Shown here: in pieces, positions 36,685 to 45,178 of the stretch
Layout of the letters: every line of letters starts with the position of its first letter
How positions within the stretch are numbered: position 1 is the first letter of the stretch
The notes under the pieces: generated by a model
Database searches by the model: none
Told to the model about the DNA's origin: nothing
What the model saw: the letters and a program-made list of their open reading frames with translations, nothing else
Translations under genes and position numbers: made by a program
Source: Cyanobium sp. Morenito 9A2
Lineage (GTDB): Bacteria; Cyanobacteriota; Cyanobacteriia; PCC-6307; Cyanobiaceae
DNA length: 64,000 nt
Assembly: GCF_024345575.1 (NCBI RefSeq)
Contig: NZ_JAGQBJ010000001.1
Span: 496,001-560,000, forward strand
Reading direction: 5' to 3'

Positions 36685-37824
36685 TCAAGGAGGCGGCTCG
36701 CTGGCTGCGGTGCCCCTGGTCGAGACACGCCTGGGGCGGCTGCGGCCTGTTCGGTTGCTCACCTCGCGGCTGTTGGCCTGGTAACGGTGCACCACCGGCA
36801 GGCGCTCAGCTTCAAAGGCCGAAAGGGCGCCACGCCAATCGCCGGGGTGGGCCTCCAGCTGCCGTGCCAAGGCTTCGGCATCTTCAAAGCCGGCGGTCAT
36901 TCCCCTGGCCTGGGAGGAGCTCATCGCGTGGGCCGCGTCTCCGATCAGCGCCACCCTCTCCACCACCAGGTGGGGCAACGGATCGATGTCATGGGTGTAG
37001 CCCGCCACCACGGCCTCCGGTGCTGTGGTGGCGATGACCCCAGCGGCATCGGCCGGCAACTTGGCCAGGGCTTCAGCCGGAATCGGTTCCTCCAGCAGAC
37101 GCCGGCGCTCACCTCGATCGCTGGGCAGGGGCTCCTCGTTGAAAAAGCCCCAGTGGGTGCGCGAGCGGCCCCTGGCGTCGGGGCCGAGATCGAAGAAGTT
37201 GGCGTAGATGCCCCTTCCCCGGGCGTAGACGAAGAAATCCCCGTCGGTGCAGAAGTGCTCGTCGTGGAGCACCCCGCGCCAGACCCGATCGCCGAGGTAG
37301 TTGAGCCGCCGCTGGGGCTGCACCAGCGGCGCCAGACGGGAGTAGAGCCCATCGGCGCTCACCAGCAGATCGCCATTCCAGTGGCGGCCATCTGCGAACC
37401 GGGCCCTGACCCCATCGGCCTGTTGCTCAAGGTCCACCAGCTCGCAGAGGGGTTGGAAATCAGCCGGATCGAACACGTTCCAGAGCGCTTCGAGGATGGC
37501 GCTGCGGTGAATCAGCAGCGCCGGCCATTCATCGGGTTCCCGTTCCACCGCATGGCGTTCGATTTCACCCCCCTTGAGGTTGCGGAACACATAGCGCTGG
37601 ACCGGCTGGCCCGCTGCCACCAGGGCCTCCACCAGGTGCGGAAGGCCACTGGCCGCGATGGCCTCCACCCCCGCCTTCACCAGCAGAATGCCGCACCCTG
37701 CGCTGCGGGCGCTGGGCGCCTTTTCGAACAGCGACACCCGATGGCCGGCGCGCTGCAGCAGCACCGCCAGGTACAGACCGGCGGTGCCGGCCCCGACGAT
37801 GCCGATCCGAAGCGCTGCGGCCAT
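36685..37824 (-). CDS. FAD-dependent monooxygenase (PHBH fold)
   Basis: A 379-residue flavoprotein hydroxylase. It has the FAD-binding GIVGAGTAGLYLAVLLQR at the N-terminus, the middle DG motif (LLVSADGLYSRL) and GDAAHAMSSSQARGM near residue 310, which contacts the flavin. The class hydroxylates aromatic or ring compounds using NAD(P)H and oxygen. Substrate unknown. ATG 37824 is the start; the extension to 37887 is not family-like. It is a single gene with no evident operon partners. Confidence 0.85.
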   Translation of the reverse strand: MAAALRIGIVGAGTAGLYLAVLLQRAGHRVSLFEKAPSARSAGCGILLVKAGVEAIAASGLPHLVEALVAAGQPVQRYVFRNLKGGEIERHAVEREPDEWPALLIHRSAILEALWNVFDPADFQPLCELVDLEQQADGVRARFADGRHWNGDLLVSADGLYSRLAPLVQPQRRLNYLGDRVWRGVLHDEHFCTDGDFFVYARGRGIYANFFDLGPDARGRSRTHWGFFNEEPLPSDRGERRRLLEEPIPAEALAKLPADAAGVIATTAPEAVVAGYTHDIDPLPHLVVERVALIGDAAHAMSSSQARGMTAGFEDAEALARQLEAHPGDWRGALSAFEAERLPVVHRYQANSREVSNRTGRSRPRRVSTRGTAASEPPP

Positions 37825-37978
37825 CAGGGGTGCCCAGGGCCCTTCAATCTGAACCAGCCTTAGCGCCCTCGAGGTGCGAACCGACACGCCCCCCTGGCGC
37901 CTCTGGCCGCTGGGGCTGGCCCTGCTGCGTCAGCTGGTGGGCTGGATTTAGGCTTCTGCTCGCCAGCTTTCAACCACG

Positions 37979-38089
37979 ATGCGTTTCGACAACGATCAGC
38001 GTCCCGCCTGGTTGAACTGGGTCATCCTCGGCATTTTTCTCTGGTCGTCCTGGCAGCTGGCGGGTTTCTGGTATCTGAAGTTCCACTGA
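37979..38089 (+). CDS. Small single-span membrane protein
   Basis: A 36-residue ORF at ATG 37979 with one Trp-rich membrane helix (LNWVILGIFLWSSWQLAGFWYL). It is too short for a firm family match. The balanced amphipathic start and absence of rare residues suggest a genuine small thylakoid or plasma membrane protein. Confidence 0.45.
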   Translation: MRFDNDQRPAWLNWVILGIFLWSSWQLAGFWYLKFH

Positions 38090-38122
38090 GCCAGGCCGGC
38101 TGAACGAGCCACCGCTTGCCGC

Positions 38123-38308
38123 TCATGGCCTGGGGGTCACGTTGAGGTTGGAGGGGGGGACCGGGGCCGGGGCACTCATCCGGTTGCGGGAAGCCATTTT
38201 CCAGGTCATGGCGATGAAGGGCGACCAAACGAAGGCCGCCACCAGCACTCCGAAGAGCACTTTCGCCACCAAGCGGCCATCAATCCGTTGGCGCGCATGC
38301 TCAACCAT
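38123..38308 (-). CDS. Small membrane protein
   Basis: A 61-residue protein with one hydrophobic span (VLFGVLVAAFVWSPFIAMTW) and a Pro-rich tail. ATG 38308 overlaps the end of the upstream 124-residue gene by 8 bases, which implies co-translation. A GTG at 38317 is an alternative start. Family unknown. Confidence 0.5.
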   Translation of the reverse strand: MVEHARQRIDGRLVAKVLFGVLVAAFVWSPFIAMTWKMASRNRMSAPAPVPPSNLNVTPRP

Positions 38309-38675
38309 GGCGCCCACGGTCAGGGCTGTCTTCGCTCTGGCGTTTGAGGCGCTCGATCACCAGGGCCAGGGCCAGTTCCCGCTGGAGGCCGCAGCGTTCG
38401 GCCACCTCGATCCAGCGCTCGGCGGCCCGTTCCACCTCCTTCAATTCGGGAGCGCCGGCCCGCAGGGCCTGGAAAGCCTCGAGCAGTTCCGGTCGACGGG
38501 CCAGGGAGGGGTCATCGCAGACGATCACCTGACGGCCATCACTGGTGGTGTAGATCAAGGCTCCGTTGGGCCCCAGCAGCGGCGCCGTGGCTGGCAGGGG
38601 AAGCTGGCCATCATGCTCACCGCCGCCACCTGAAGCGCCCATGAGGTCGCCGTTGTCGTCGCTGGGGTGGACCAT
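38301..38675 (-). CDS. Conserved hypothetical protein
   Basis: A 124-residue soluble protein. After a Gly-rich start it carries PLLGPNGALIYTTSDGRQVIV and a helical half (RRPELLEAFQALRAGAPELKEVERAAERW). No domain identified. It lies 40 bases downstream of the polyphosphate kinase gene on the same strand, possibly in the same operon. Confidence 0.6.
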   Translation of the reverse strand: MVHPSDDNGDLMGASGGGGEHDGQLPLPATAPLLGPNGALIYTTSDGRQVIVCDDPSLARRPELLEAFQALRAGAPELKEVERAAERWIEVAERCGLQRELALALVIERLKRQSEDSPDRGRHG

Positions 38676-38715
38676 GGCGCGCGCTCGGGGCAGGCAGATT
38701 CAGGATTCGGGCAGG

Positions 38716-39675
38716 TCAGGGATAGGCGTTGGGAACGTAGAACTGCTCGTTCATCGGTGGACGCTGGTAATCGCCACCACTTTTGCGTGGGGGAAGCTCG
38801 ATTGCCGCCGGTGTCATGTCTTCGTAAGGAACCTTACTGAGGAGGTGGCGGATGCAATTGAGCCTTGCCCGTCGTTTGTCATCCGCTTCGACGGTGAACC
38901 AAGGGGCTTCGGGGATGTTGGTGTGGGCGAACATCTGATCCTTGGCTTTGGAAAACTCCAACCAGCGATCCCTTGACTCCAGATCCATGGGGCTGAGCTT
39001 CCAGCGGCGGGCGGGATCGTCAATGCGCGATTGAAAGCGGAGCTCCTGCTCCTCATCACTAACGGAAAACCAGTACTTGAGTAAAACGATACCTGAATTG
39101 ACAAGCATACGTTCGAATTCAGGACAGGACTTCATGAATTGATCAACCTGCTCCTCAGTGCAGAAGCCCATGACCCGCTCAACACCGGCTCGGTTGTACC
39201 AGCTGCGGTCAAACAGCACCAGCTCACCAGCGGAAGGAAAATTCTCTACGTAGCGCTGAAAATACCATTGGGACTTCTGCTGGTCCGAAGGTGTGCCCAG
39301 GGCCACCACCTTGCACCCGCGTGGGTTCATTGGCTCGGTGATGCGCTTGATCGTGCCTCCTTTCCCCGCCGCATCACGGCCTTCGAAAAGAAGAATCATC
39401 CGGAAGCCGGTGTGTTTGATCCAGTACTGCATCTTGACAAGCTCGACCTGAAGTCGCTCCAGTTCAGTTTCGTAGAACTTCTTGCCGAGTCGCTTCTGAC
39501 TGCCTTCCGCCAGGACTCCGGCTCCCTCCTCTACATCATCAAGGAGGGCCGTGGGGTGATACCGGTCATGCAGACCTTGGGCACTTGAGACCTCTTTGGA
39601 TTTGGAGTGACTCTTCAAACCAGACTTGGCTTTCTTGCCCTCCTTGGCCTTTCTGCCCTCCTTTCCTTTCCCCAT
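38716..39675 (-). CDS. ppk2: Polyphosphate kinase 2 family protein
   Basis: A 319-residue PPK2 enzyme that transfers phosphate between polyphosphate and nucleoside di- or monophosphates. Walker A is GRDAAGKGG (residues 99-107). The Walker B/lid motif FDRSWYNRAGVERVMG lies near residues 155-170. A Lys-rich 30-residue N-terminus is unusual and may bind polyphosphate. The start ATG lies 4 bases after the stop of the histidine kinase gene, so these belong to one operon. Confidence 0.93.
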   Translation of the reverse strand: MGKGKEGRKAKEGKKAKSGLKSHSKSKEVSSAQGLHDRYHPTALLDDVEEGAGVLAEGSQKRLGKKFYETELERLQVELVKMQYWIKHTGFRMILLFEGRDAAGKGGTIKRITEPMNPRGCKVVALGTPSDQQKSQWYFQRYVENFPSAGELVLFDRSWYNRAGVERVMGFCTEEQVDQFMKSCPEFERMLVNSGIVLLKYWFSVSDEEQELRFQSRIDDPARRWKLSPMDLESRDRWLEFSKAKDQMFAHTNIPEAPWFTVEADDKRRARLNCIRHLLSKVPYEDMTPAAIELPPRKSGGDYQRPPMNEQFYVPNAYP

Positions 39676-39679
39676 TTTC

Positions 39680-41107
39680 TCAGAGCCATTTACCTTGGTT
39701 GAAACTACCCTTAATCGGATTCAGGTCGCTCGACGGCTTCGTTGATACAGATTTCGAGACCACCGGTTCCTCCAGGCCAGAGCCCATCGCCATCGAGTCG
39801 CCGCTGAGGCTGACGCAGAAGCCCCCGCCCTCGAGCACGTCCCCATGGCGAAAGCGCAAGACGCCGCCATGGGCCTGGGCCACCCTGGCGGCGATCGCCA
39901 GCCCCAGGCCGCAGTGTCCCTGGCCCCCCCGGGCCCGATCGAGGCGGGTGAAGGGCAGGAGCGCCTGCTCTCGAAGGGATTCGGGTATGCCCGCCCCCTG
40001 GTCCCAGACCTGCAGCTCGAAGCCGGTGCCGGCGACCGCGATCAACTTGAGACGCACGGGCGGCTGGCCGTAGCTGAAGGCGTTGTCGATCAGGTTGGCC
40101 AAGGCGCGGCTGAGGGCCGTGGGCTGCACCGTCGCCCGCAGAGGAGTCAGCGCCAGCAACAGGGGTGGATCCTCGTACTGGGCCGCCAGTTCGGCTAGCA
40201 GTTGATCGAGGGGCAGGTCCACGGGAACCTCGCTGTTGCCACCGCCTGCGAAGAGCAGGAACTGGCGGGTGATGCGCTCAAGCGAATCCAGATCAGCTTC
40301 CGCCTTCTGCCGCCCAGGGCCCTCCAGGGACGTCCCCCCCACCGAGAGCCGCAGGCGCAGGCGCGTCAGTGGTGTCTTGAGGTCGTGGGCGATGCCGGCG
40401 AGCATCGTGGACCGCTCACGTTCGCTCAGTTCGAGGCGCTCGAGCATGGCGTTGAAGTGCTGGGCCAGCCGGCGCACCTCCCAGGCGCCGCTCTGGGGCA
40501 GCGGCGGTGGCTGCCGGTCCACCCCCACCCGGGCCAGGGCCCGCTCCAGTTGCTGCAGGGGTTGTTGCACATCGAGCAGCAGGAACAGACCCCCCGCCAG
40601 CAGGCTGCCGCTCACCAGCGAAAGGCTCAGCAGCAGCGGGTCGGGTGGGAAGTTCAGGGGTGGACGGATCGCGGCGAACAGCCAGACGGGCTCCAGGGGA
40701 GTGACCAGTTCGATCCAGGCCCCGGGGTCTCGCCCGCCCCCGGCCACCACCCGTGGGCAGTGGGGCAGGCGCTGGCAGAGTTCCCGGCGCAGCCGTTGGG
40801 AGCGATCGATCTGCAGGCCGTCTGTGCTGAGCTCCACCCCATCGGGAACCGGTGCCGTGAGGGAGCCCAGGGCCAGCTCCAGCCCACTGAGCTGGGCGAC
40901 GATCGCCGGGGGGAATCGCTCCAGCGCCAGCTCGCTCAATCGGATGCTCTGGGCCACGTCCGGACCCATCTCGATGATCTGGGCCCGTTCCAACTGGCTG
41001 CCAAGCAGGCCCTGCAACATCAGCAGCGAAGCTCCCCACCCACCGACGAAGTAGGCCGCGAATCGCAGCGGCAGGGCTCCCGCCAGCTTCCAGCCCGCCA
41101 TGCTCAA
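39680..41107 (-). CDS. Membrane sensor histidine kinase (EnvZ-like)
   Basis: A 475-residue sensor kinase. It has an N-terminal membrane span (residues 13-35), a periplasmic domain to about 155, a second span (157-180), a HAMP-like linker, and the H-box GIAHDLKTPLTRL with His241. ATPase motifs include NLIDNAF (N-box) and DQGAGIP (G1), with GLGLAIAARVAQAHGG as G2. It phosphorylates the adjacent OmpR-type regulator; the genes overlap by 4 bases. The signal is unknown. The tail is a non-conserved 35-residue extension. Confidence 0.9.
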   Translation of the reverse strand: MSMAGWKLAGALPLRFAAYFVGGWGASLLMLQGLLGSQLERAQIIEMGPDVAQSIRLSELALERFPPAIVAQLSGLELALGSLTAPVPDGVELSTDGLQIDRSQRLRRELCQRLPHCPRVVAGGGRDPGAWIELVTPLEPVWLFAAIRPPLNFPPDPLLLSLSLVSGSLLAGGLFLLLDVQQPLQQLERALARVGVDRQPPPLPQSGAWEVRRLAQHFNAMLERLELSERERSTMLAGIAHDLKTPLTRLRLRLSVGGTSLEGPGRQKAEADLDSLERITRQFLLFAGGGNSEVPVDLPLDQLLAELAAQYEDPPLLLALTPLRATVQPTALSRALANLIDNAFSYGQPPVRLKLIAVAGTGFELQVWDQGAGIPESLREQALLPFTRLDRARGGQGHCGLGLAIAARVAQAHGGVLRFRHGDVLEGGGFCVSLSGDSMAMGSGLEEPVVSKSVSTKPSSDLNPIKGSFNQGKWL

Positions 41108-41829
41108 TGACTGCGGGGGGTGCCGTCGGGCACGAACACGTAGCCATAGCCCCAGACCGTCTGCAGGTAGCGGGGGCGGCTGGGATCGGGTTCGATCAGT
41201 TTGCGCACCCTGGACACCTGCACATCCATGCTGCGGCTGTCCGTGTCGCTGGAGGGGCCCCGGGCCAGTTCGATCAGGCGCTCGCGCGAGAGGGGCCGCT
41301 GGGGGTGCTGCACGAAGGCGGCCAGCAGGCTGAATTCACCGCTGGTGATCGTCACGGGCGCTCCGCCGGATTCCAGGGTGCGGGCGGCCAGGTCGAGGCG
41401 GTTCTCCCCGAAGCTCACCACTTCGCCCCCAGCCACCGGCGCCCCGGCGGGCACCGTTCCGCGGCGGCGCATCACCGCTTCGATGCGGGCGGTCAGTTCG
41501 CGGGGCAGGAAGGGTTTGGCCAGGTAGTCGTCGGCGCCCTGTTCAAGGCCAATGATCCGGTCCACCGCTTCTCCTTTGGCGGTGAGCATCACCACCGGCA
41601 GGTCGTCGGCGTTGTCGCGGAGGCGACGCAGCACCGTGAGGCCGTCGTCGCCCGGCATCATCAGATCGAGCACCACCAGGTCGGGACGCTGGAAGTCGAG
41701 TCGGGCCAGCAGCTGGGCCCCGTCGCTGAGGCAGCGCACCTCGTACCCCTGGTCGCCCAGGTAGGTGGCCAGCAGTTGGCGGAGGTCGGGGTCGTCATCC
41801 ACCACCCAGATCGTGTGGGGTCGGCTCAT
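41104..41829 (-). CDS. OmpR/PhoB-family response regulator
   Basis: A 241-residue two-component regulator. The receiver domain has the acidic pair at Asp11/Asp12, phospho-acceptor Asp55 (LVVLDLMMPG) and Lys105 (YLAKPF). The C-terminal winged helix ends RSMDVQVSRVRKLIEPDPSRPRYLQTVWGYGYVF, typical of OmpR. It is first in the operon with the histidine kinase and PPK2, so it probably controls its own operon and other genes. Confidence 0.93.
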   Translation of the reverse strand: MSRPHTIWVVDDDPDLRQLLATYLGDQGYEVRCLSDGAQLLARLDFQRPDLVVLDLMMPGDDGLTVLRRLRDNADDLPVVMLTAKGEAVDRIIGLEQGADDYLAKPFLPRELTARIEAVMRRRGTVPAGAPVAGGEVVSFGENRLDLAARTLESGGAPVTITSGEFSLLAAFVQHPQRPLSRERLIELARGPSSDTDSRSMDVQVSRVRKLIEPDPSRPRYLQTVWGYGYVFVPDGTPRSH

Positions 41830-41971
41830 GGGGTGCCGGCAGAGGCAGTAGAGCGAACTGTATGGAGCCCAGGGGCTCCCACCAGCCCCAGTCGAATCCG
41901 GTCACAGATGCGGGGCCCGGAGAGCGCCCCTGGCCAGGGACAATTCGACCAGTGGTCCATAGGCTGATCCG

Positions 41972-42499
41972 ATGCCGCAGGGGGATCAGGGCGTGAGTGG
42001 GGCAGCGGGACGCAGACGGGCGATCGGTCGCGCCGCCGCCCTGGGTCTTGCCGCGCTGGTGCTGGGGGCTCCGTGGCCACCGCTGGCCCAGGCCCAGGAG
42101 ATGGGTGATTTGCAGCGCTACCAGAAGCGGATCGAGAAGCTCTTCCGCAACCTCGACTCCAACGGTGATGGTCGGCTCAGTCCAGATGAGATTCGCGGGC
42201 ATCTGTTTCTGGAGACGAACTTCCAGCGCTTTGACACGCGGGGCAAGGGCTACCTCAAGCAGATGGACTTGACTCCGCCCGCCGGCAAGCGGCATTTCCT
42301 TGGCGAGCGCTTGCGCCAGGCATTCGAGAGGGCCGACCGTAACGGCGATGGACTTCTCTGTGGTGCCGAGCTGGCGACGTTCCCCTGGCTGCTGGCGAAT
42401 GTTGTCCAGGCCGACCGCAACGGGGACGGATGCGTGAGCCTGGCGGAGCTCTGGGCTCTCCGTCGCTCCCTCTCGCCCCGGCCTCAGCGGGAGGACTGA
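41972..42499 (+). CDS. Exported EF-hand protein
   Basis: A 175-residue calcium-binding protein with a signal peptide (ending PPLAQAQE, near residue 43). EF-hand loops lie at residues 62-73 (DSNGDGRLSPDE), 88-99 (degenerate, DTRGKGYLKQMD), 122-133 (DRNGDGLLCGAE) and 148-159 (DRNGDGCVSLAE). Three loops have the full set of acidic ligands. It probably works in the periplasm as a Ca sensor or buffer. Its 3' end overlaps the convergent membrane protein gene by 16 bases. Confidence 0.83.
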   Translation: MPQGDQGVSGAAGRRRAIGRAAALGLAALVLGAPWPPLAQAQEMGDLQRYQKRIEKLFRNLDSNGDGRLSPDEIRGHLFLETNFQRFDTRGKGYLKQMDLTPPAGKRHFLGERLRQAFERADRNGDGLLCGAELATFPWLLANVVQADRNGDGCVSLAELWALRRSLSPRPQRED

Positions 42500-42855
42500 G
42501 CTTTGCGCCTGGGCCAGAGGGCGCGCGCGATCCGGACCAGGCCACTCACCAGCAGGGTCAGGGCCGTCAACGCCAGGGCCACCAGCACCAGCACAGCGAG
42601 CAGCTGCAGCAGGCCACTGCCCAGCAGGGTGAGCCCGCTGATCAAGTGGCCGATCGCCTTGCTCACCAGCAGCACGGTGTCGAGCCGCTCCGGCAGCTGC
42701 AGCAAAGCCACAAGCAGTCCCGCGCCGACGGCGGCCAGCAGCAGACCCAGTCCGAACTGCTTCAGGCGGGTGGGGGGGCGCTTGCGCTTGCGGTAGACGT
42801 CGCGGGAGGGTTGCCCGGAGTGGGCCAGGCGCAGGTGCCGCTTGGGGTCGTCCAT
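42484..42855 (-). CDS. Hypothetical membrane protein
   Basis: A 123-residue protein with a basic N-terminus (HLRLAHSGQPSRDVYRKRKR) and two hydrophobic helices (FGLGLLLAAVGAGLLVALL and LLQLLAVLVLVALALTALTLLV). The ATG at 42855 overlaps the stop of the upstream gene (TGATG), so translation is coupled. No known family. Confidence 0.6.
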   Translation of the reverse strand: MDDPKRHLRLAHSGQPSRDVYRKRKRPPTRLKQFGLGLLLAAVGAGLLVALLQLPERLDTVLLVSKAIGHLISGLTLLGSGLLQLLAVLVLVALALTALTLLVSGLVRIARALWPRRKAQSSR

Positions 42856-43097
42856 CACTCCAAGGCGAATCCCGCGCCGCGCATCCAGCGCTCGAACTCG
42901 ATCAGCACCAGTTCGTTGGGGCAGTCCACGAGGCTCAGATTCCCCACGGTGCAGTCCCCCTGGCCGCCGTGGTGCAGGGAGAGGTGAAAGTTTTTGCCGC
43001 TGAGCCCGCAGACCTCCGGATCACTGCGCACCACCACGTCCAGGGCGGCCCCGAGCCGAGTGACCCGGCGCCTGAGTTCCGACCAGCTCATGGTCAT
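42855..43097 (-). CDS. Conserved hypothetical protein
   Basis: An 80-residue soluble protein (EVCGLSGKNFHLSLHHGGQGDC, LVDCPNELVLIEFERWMRGAGF) with a His- and Cys-containing middle. No recognised domain. It precedes and overlaps the membrane protein gene. ATG 43091 is an alternative start. Confidence 0.6.
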   Translation of the reverse strand: MTMSWSELRRRVTRLGAALDVVVRSDPEVCGLSGKNFHLSLHHGGQGDCTVGNLSLVDCPNELVLIEFERWMRGAGFALE

Positions 43098-43170
43098 GGG
43101 CGCGTGGCCTGGGCAGAGGGCACATCGCCCATCAGTTTGACGCCCCCCCTGCCGGCGTCAACGGTGGCCA

Positions 43171-43788
43171 CTAACGGGGACCATTGGCGGGGGGCTCAGC
43201 TGGGGTGGTGGGTGCGGTGCTGGCGCCTGGCGGTGGGGTGGGGCGCGGCGGCGGCACCATCAGGGCCAACGAGGCGGTGAGGGCCACGGCGGCGGCACCG
43301 ACGATCGGGGCCGCCAGCCGTTGGGCGAGGGGGACCCGCACCAGCAGCTCCCGGCGCTTGAGGGGCTGGGCCTCGGGCAGGGCCAGGGGCAGCTGCACCC
43401 GCCAGTCCAGGCGCGCTTGATCCAGGCAGCGCACCAGGTCAGCCAGTTCGGCGTCATCCAGCTGAAGATCGAGGGGCTCGGTGTCCGGCTGACTGCTGCG
43501 CAGCAGCAGCCGGTGGCCTGGGCCCTTCGGCTCGATGGCGACGGGGCTGGTGGCGGATCCGAAGGCCCTGGGCACGTCGCTGACCAGGTGCCGGGCATAG
43601 GGCAGCACCACCTGAATCAGGGCCAGCAGGTGTTCCCGCTTCCCCTCGAGCTCCGGCCGGCCCGCCAAGGTGAGCTGCCAGCTGGTGAGGATGCCCAGCA
43701 CCTGTTCGCCCTGGCCGATGGACACATCAGGCAGGCCCTCCAGTTGCAGCCGGGCGCTGGTCTGTTCGTAGCGGTAGGAGAGCTTCAT
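43171..43788 (-). CDS. DUF4335 family protein
   Basis: A 205-residue cyanobacteria-specific protein. It begins LSYRYEQTSARLQLEG and contains GILTSWQLTLAGRPELEGKREHL with a C-terminal hydrophobic anchor (IVGAAAVALTASLALMVPP) and a Pro-rich tail. DUF4335 proteins usually sit beside DUF3038, as here (8 bases apart). Function unknown. Confidence 0.8.
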   Translation of the reverse strand: MKLSYRYEQTSARLQLEGLPDVSIGQGEQVLGILTSWQLTLAGRPELEGKREHLLALIQVVLPYARHLVSDVPRAFGSATSPVAIEPKGPGHRLLLRSSQPDTEPLDLQLDDAELADLVRCLDQARLDWRVQLPLALPEAQPLKRRELLVRVPLAQRLAAPIVGAAAVALTASLALMVPPPRPTPPPGASTAPTTPAEPPANGPR

Positions 43789-43796
43789 GCTGACGC

Positions 43797-44378
43797 TCAG
43801 GCGGGGGCATCGAGGAGGCTGGCCCGGAGCCGCTCGAACCCTCCCACACCGGCGGACAGCGAGAGGGCGCGCACCAGCTGGCGCGCCAGCTGGTGCCCCT
43901 GTTCGGCATGGAGCAGTCGCTGCACGCCGCCGCGGCGGAGGTTGAGCCGCTCGGCCACCAGATCCGCCAGCCGGGCCTGGAACAGTCCCCAGCGCTCGGC
44001 GGTGACGGATTCAGGTTCGTTGCTGGAGAGCAGCTGGCGCAGGAGTGGGTAGAGGCGCTCGGCCATGGCGCAGAGGATGCGGATCAGGGCGTCGCTTTCC
44101 AGGGGCTCCAGCTGACCGCGGCGGGTGGCCCGGCGCAGGGGATTGGTGCAGCGCCGCTTCCAGAGCTCGACGCGGTTGGGGAACAGGGTGGCGAAGCCCA
44201 GTTGCTCGCTCATCCAGATCATTGCCTCGCCGCCGTTGAGATCCAGCGCCTCGACGCAGAGCAGCAGCAGATCGAGGCGCTCCAGCCCCCGGCGGGGCAG
44301 GGGCATGGCGTGGGCGCTCGCGGGCCCGCTGGTGGGGCGGCTCGCGGCGGGGAGGGTGGAGGTGGTGTCTTCGGGCAT
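43797..44378 (-). CDS. DUF3038 family protein
   Basis: A 193-residue cyanobacteria-specific protein with [38 protein letters not shown] and [24 protein letters not shown]. It is a regular partner of DUF4335. I take ATG 44378 (MPEDTTST) as the start rather than 44408, because the extension runs towards the divergent apt gene. No function known; co-occurrence suggests a complex. Confidence 0.82.
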   Translation of the reverse strand: MPEDTTSTLPAASRPTSGPASAHAMPLPRRGLERLDLLLLCVEALDLNGGEAMIWMSEQLGFATLFPNRVELWKRRCTNPLRRATRRGQLEPLESDALIRILCAMAERLYPLLRQLLSSNEPESVTAERWGLFQARLADLVAERLNLRRGGVQRLLHAEQGHQLARQLVRALSLSAGVGGFERLRASLLDAPA

Positions 44379-44414
44379 GGCTGCGATGATGCCAGCGCTC
44401 CAGGCCATCCGTCA

Positions 44415-44942
44415 GTGCCTCCTGTAGATCTGCGTCAGCTGGTCCGCGAGATTCCAGACTTTCCCAAGCCCGGGATCCTCTTCCGCGACCTCACCCCCTT
44501 GATGCGCGACCCGGTCGGTTGGCAGGAGGTGGTGCGTCAGCTCGGGGCGATCTGCGAGCGCCTGCAACCGGATCTGATCGTCGGGATTGAATCGCGCGGC
44601 TTCATCGTCGGGACGGCCCTGGCCACGGCCGTGCGCCTGGGCTTCGTGCCCGTGCGCAAGCCCGGCAAGCTGCCCGGCCGGGTGGTCGGCATCGACTACG
44701 CCCTGGAATACGGCACCGACCGCCTGGAGATTCAGCACGACGCCCTCCCCGCCGGTTCCAGGGTGCTGATCGTCGATGACCTGCTGGCCACCGGCGGCAC
44801 CGCCGGTGCCTGTGCCCAGCTGGTGGAGGAGGCGGGCGGGGCCCTGGTGGGCTTCGGCTTCGTCGCTGAGCTGGCCGCCCTGCAGGGTCGCCTGCGCCTC
44901 CCGGATCAGCAACCCGTTGAATCGCTGATCATCTACGGCTGA
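44415..44942 (+). CDS. apt: Adenine phosphoribosyltransferase
   Basis: A 175-residue enzyme converting adenine and PRPP to AMP in purine salvage. The family start [16 protein letters not shown], the middle [22 protein letters not shown] and the PRPP loop [14 protein letters not shown] all match Apt. The start is GTG 44415. It lies divergent to DUF3038. Confidence 0.95.
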   Translation: MPPVDLRQLVREIPDFPKPGILFRDLTPLMRDPVGWQEVVRQLGAICERLQPDLIVGIESRGFIVGTALATAVRLGFVPVRKPGKLPGRVVGIDYALEYGTDRLEIQHDALPAGSRVLIVDDLLATGGTAGACAQLVEEAGGALVGFGFVAELAALQGRLRLPDQQPVESLIIYG

Positions 44943-44944
44943 GC

Positions 44945-45157
44945 TCAGATCTGGGTGTCCTGCCAGGTGAGCACCTGATCGAGTTGATCCAGGTTGATCA
45001 GCCCGAAGCGCCAGAGCACCACCGGCAGCGGAGCCTGCTCCAACTGGGCCTGCTTCACCCCCAGGGCGAGGGCGTTTTCGCTCAGGCCCAGCTCCCGGCT
45101 GAGATAGCGCACCAGCTCTGAGGAGGGAAACGGCTGGGGGGCGGTGCTCAGGACCAC
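44945..45157 (-). CDS. DUF2949 family protein
   Basis: A 70-residue cyanobacterial protein (SSELVRYLSRELGLSENALALGVKQAQLEQAPLPVVLWRFGLINLDQLDQVL). It matches the DUF2949 fold, which resembles a short helical regulator. GTG 45157 is the start. Role unknown. It is convergent with apt, with 2 bases between stops. Confidence 0.8.
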   Translation of the reverse strand: MVLSTAPQPFPSSELVRYLSRELGLSENALALGVKQAQLEQAPLPVVLWRFGLINLDQLDQVLTWQDTQI

Positions 45158-45178
45158 AGCGGAGCCCGGTTCATGGGT

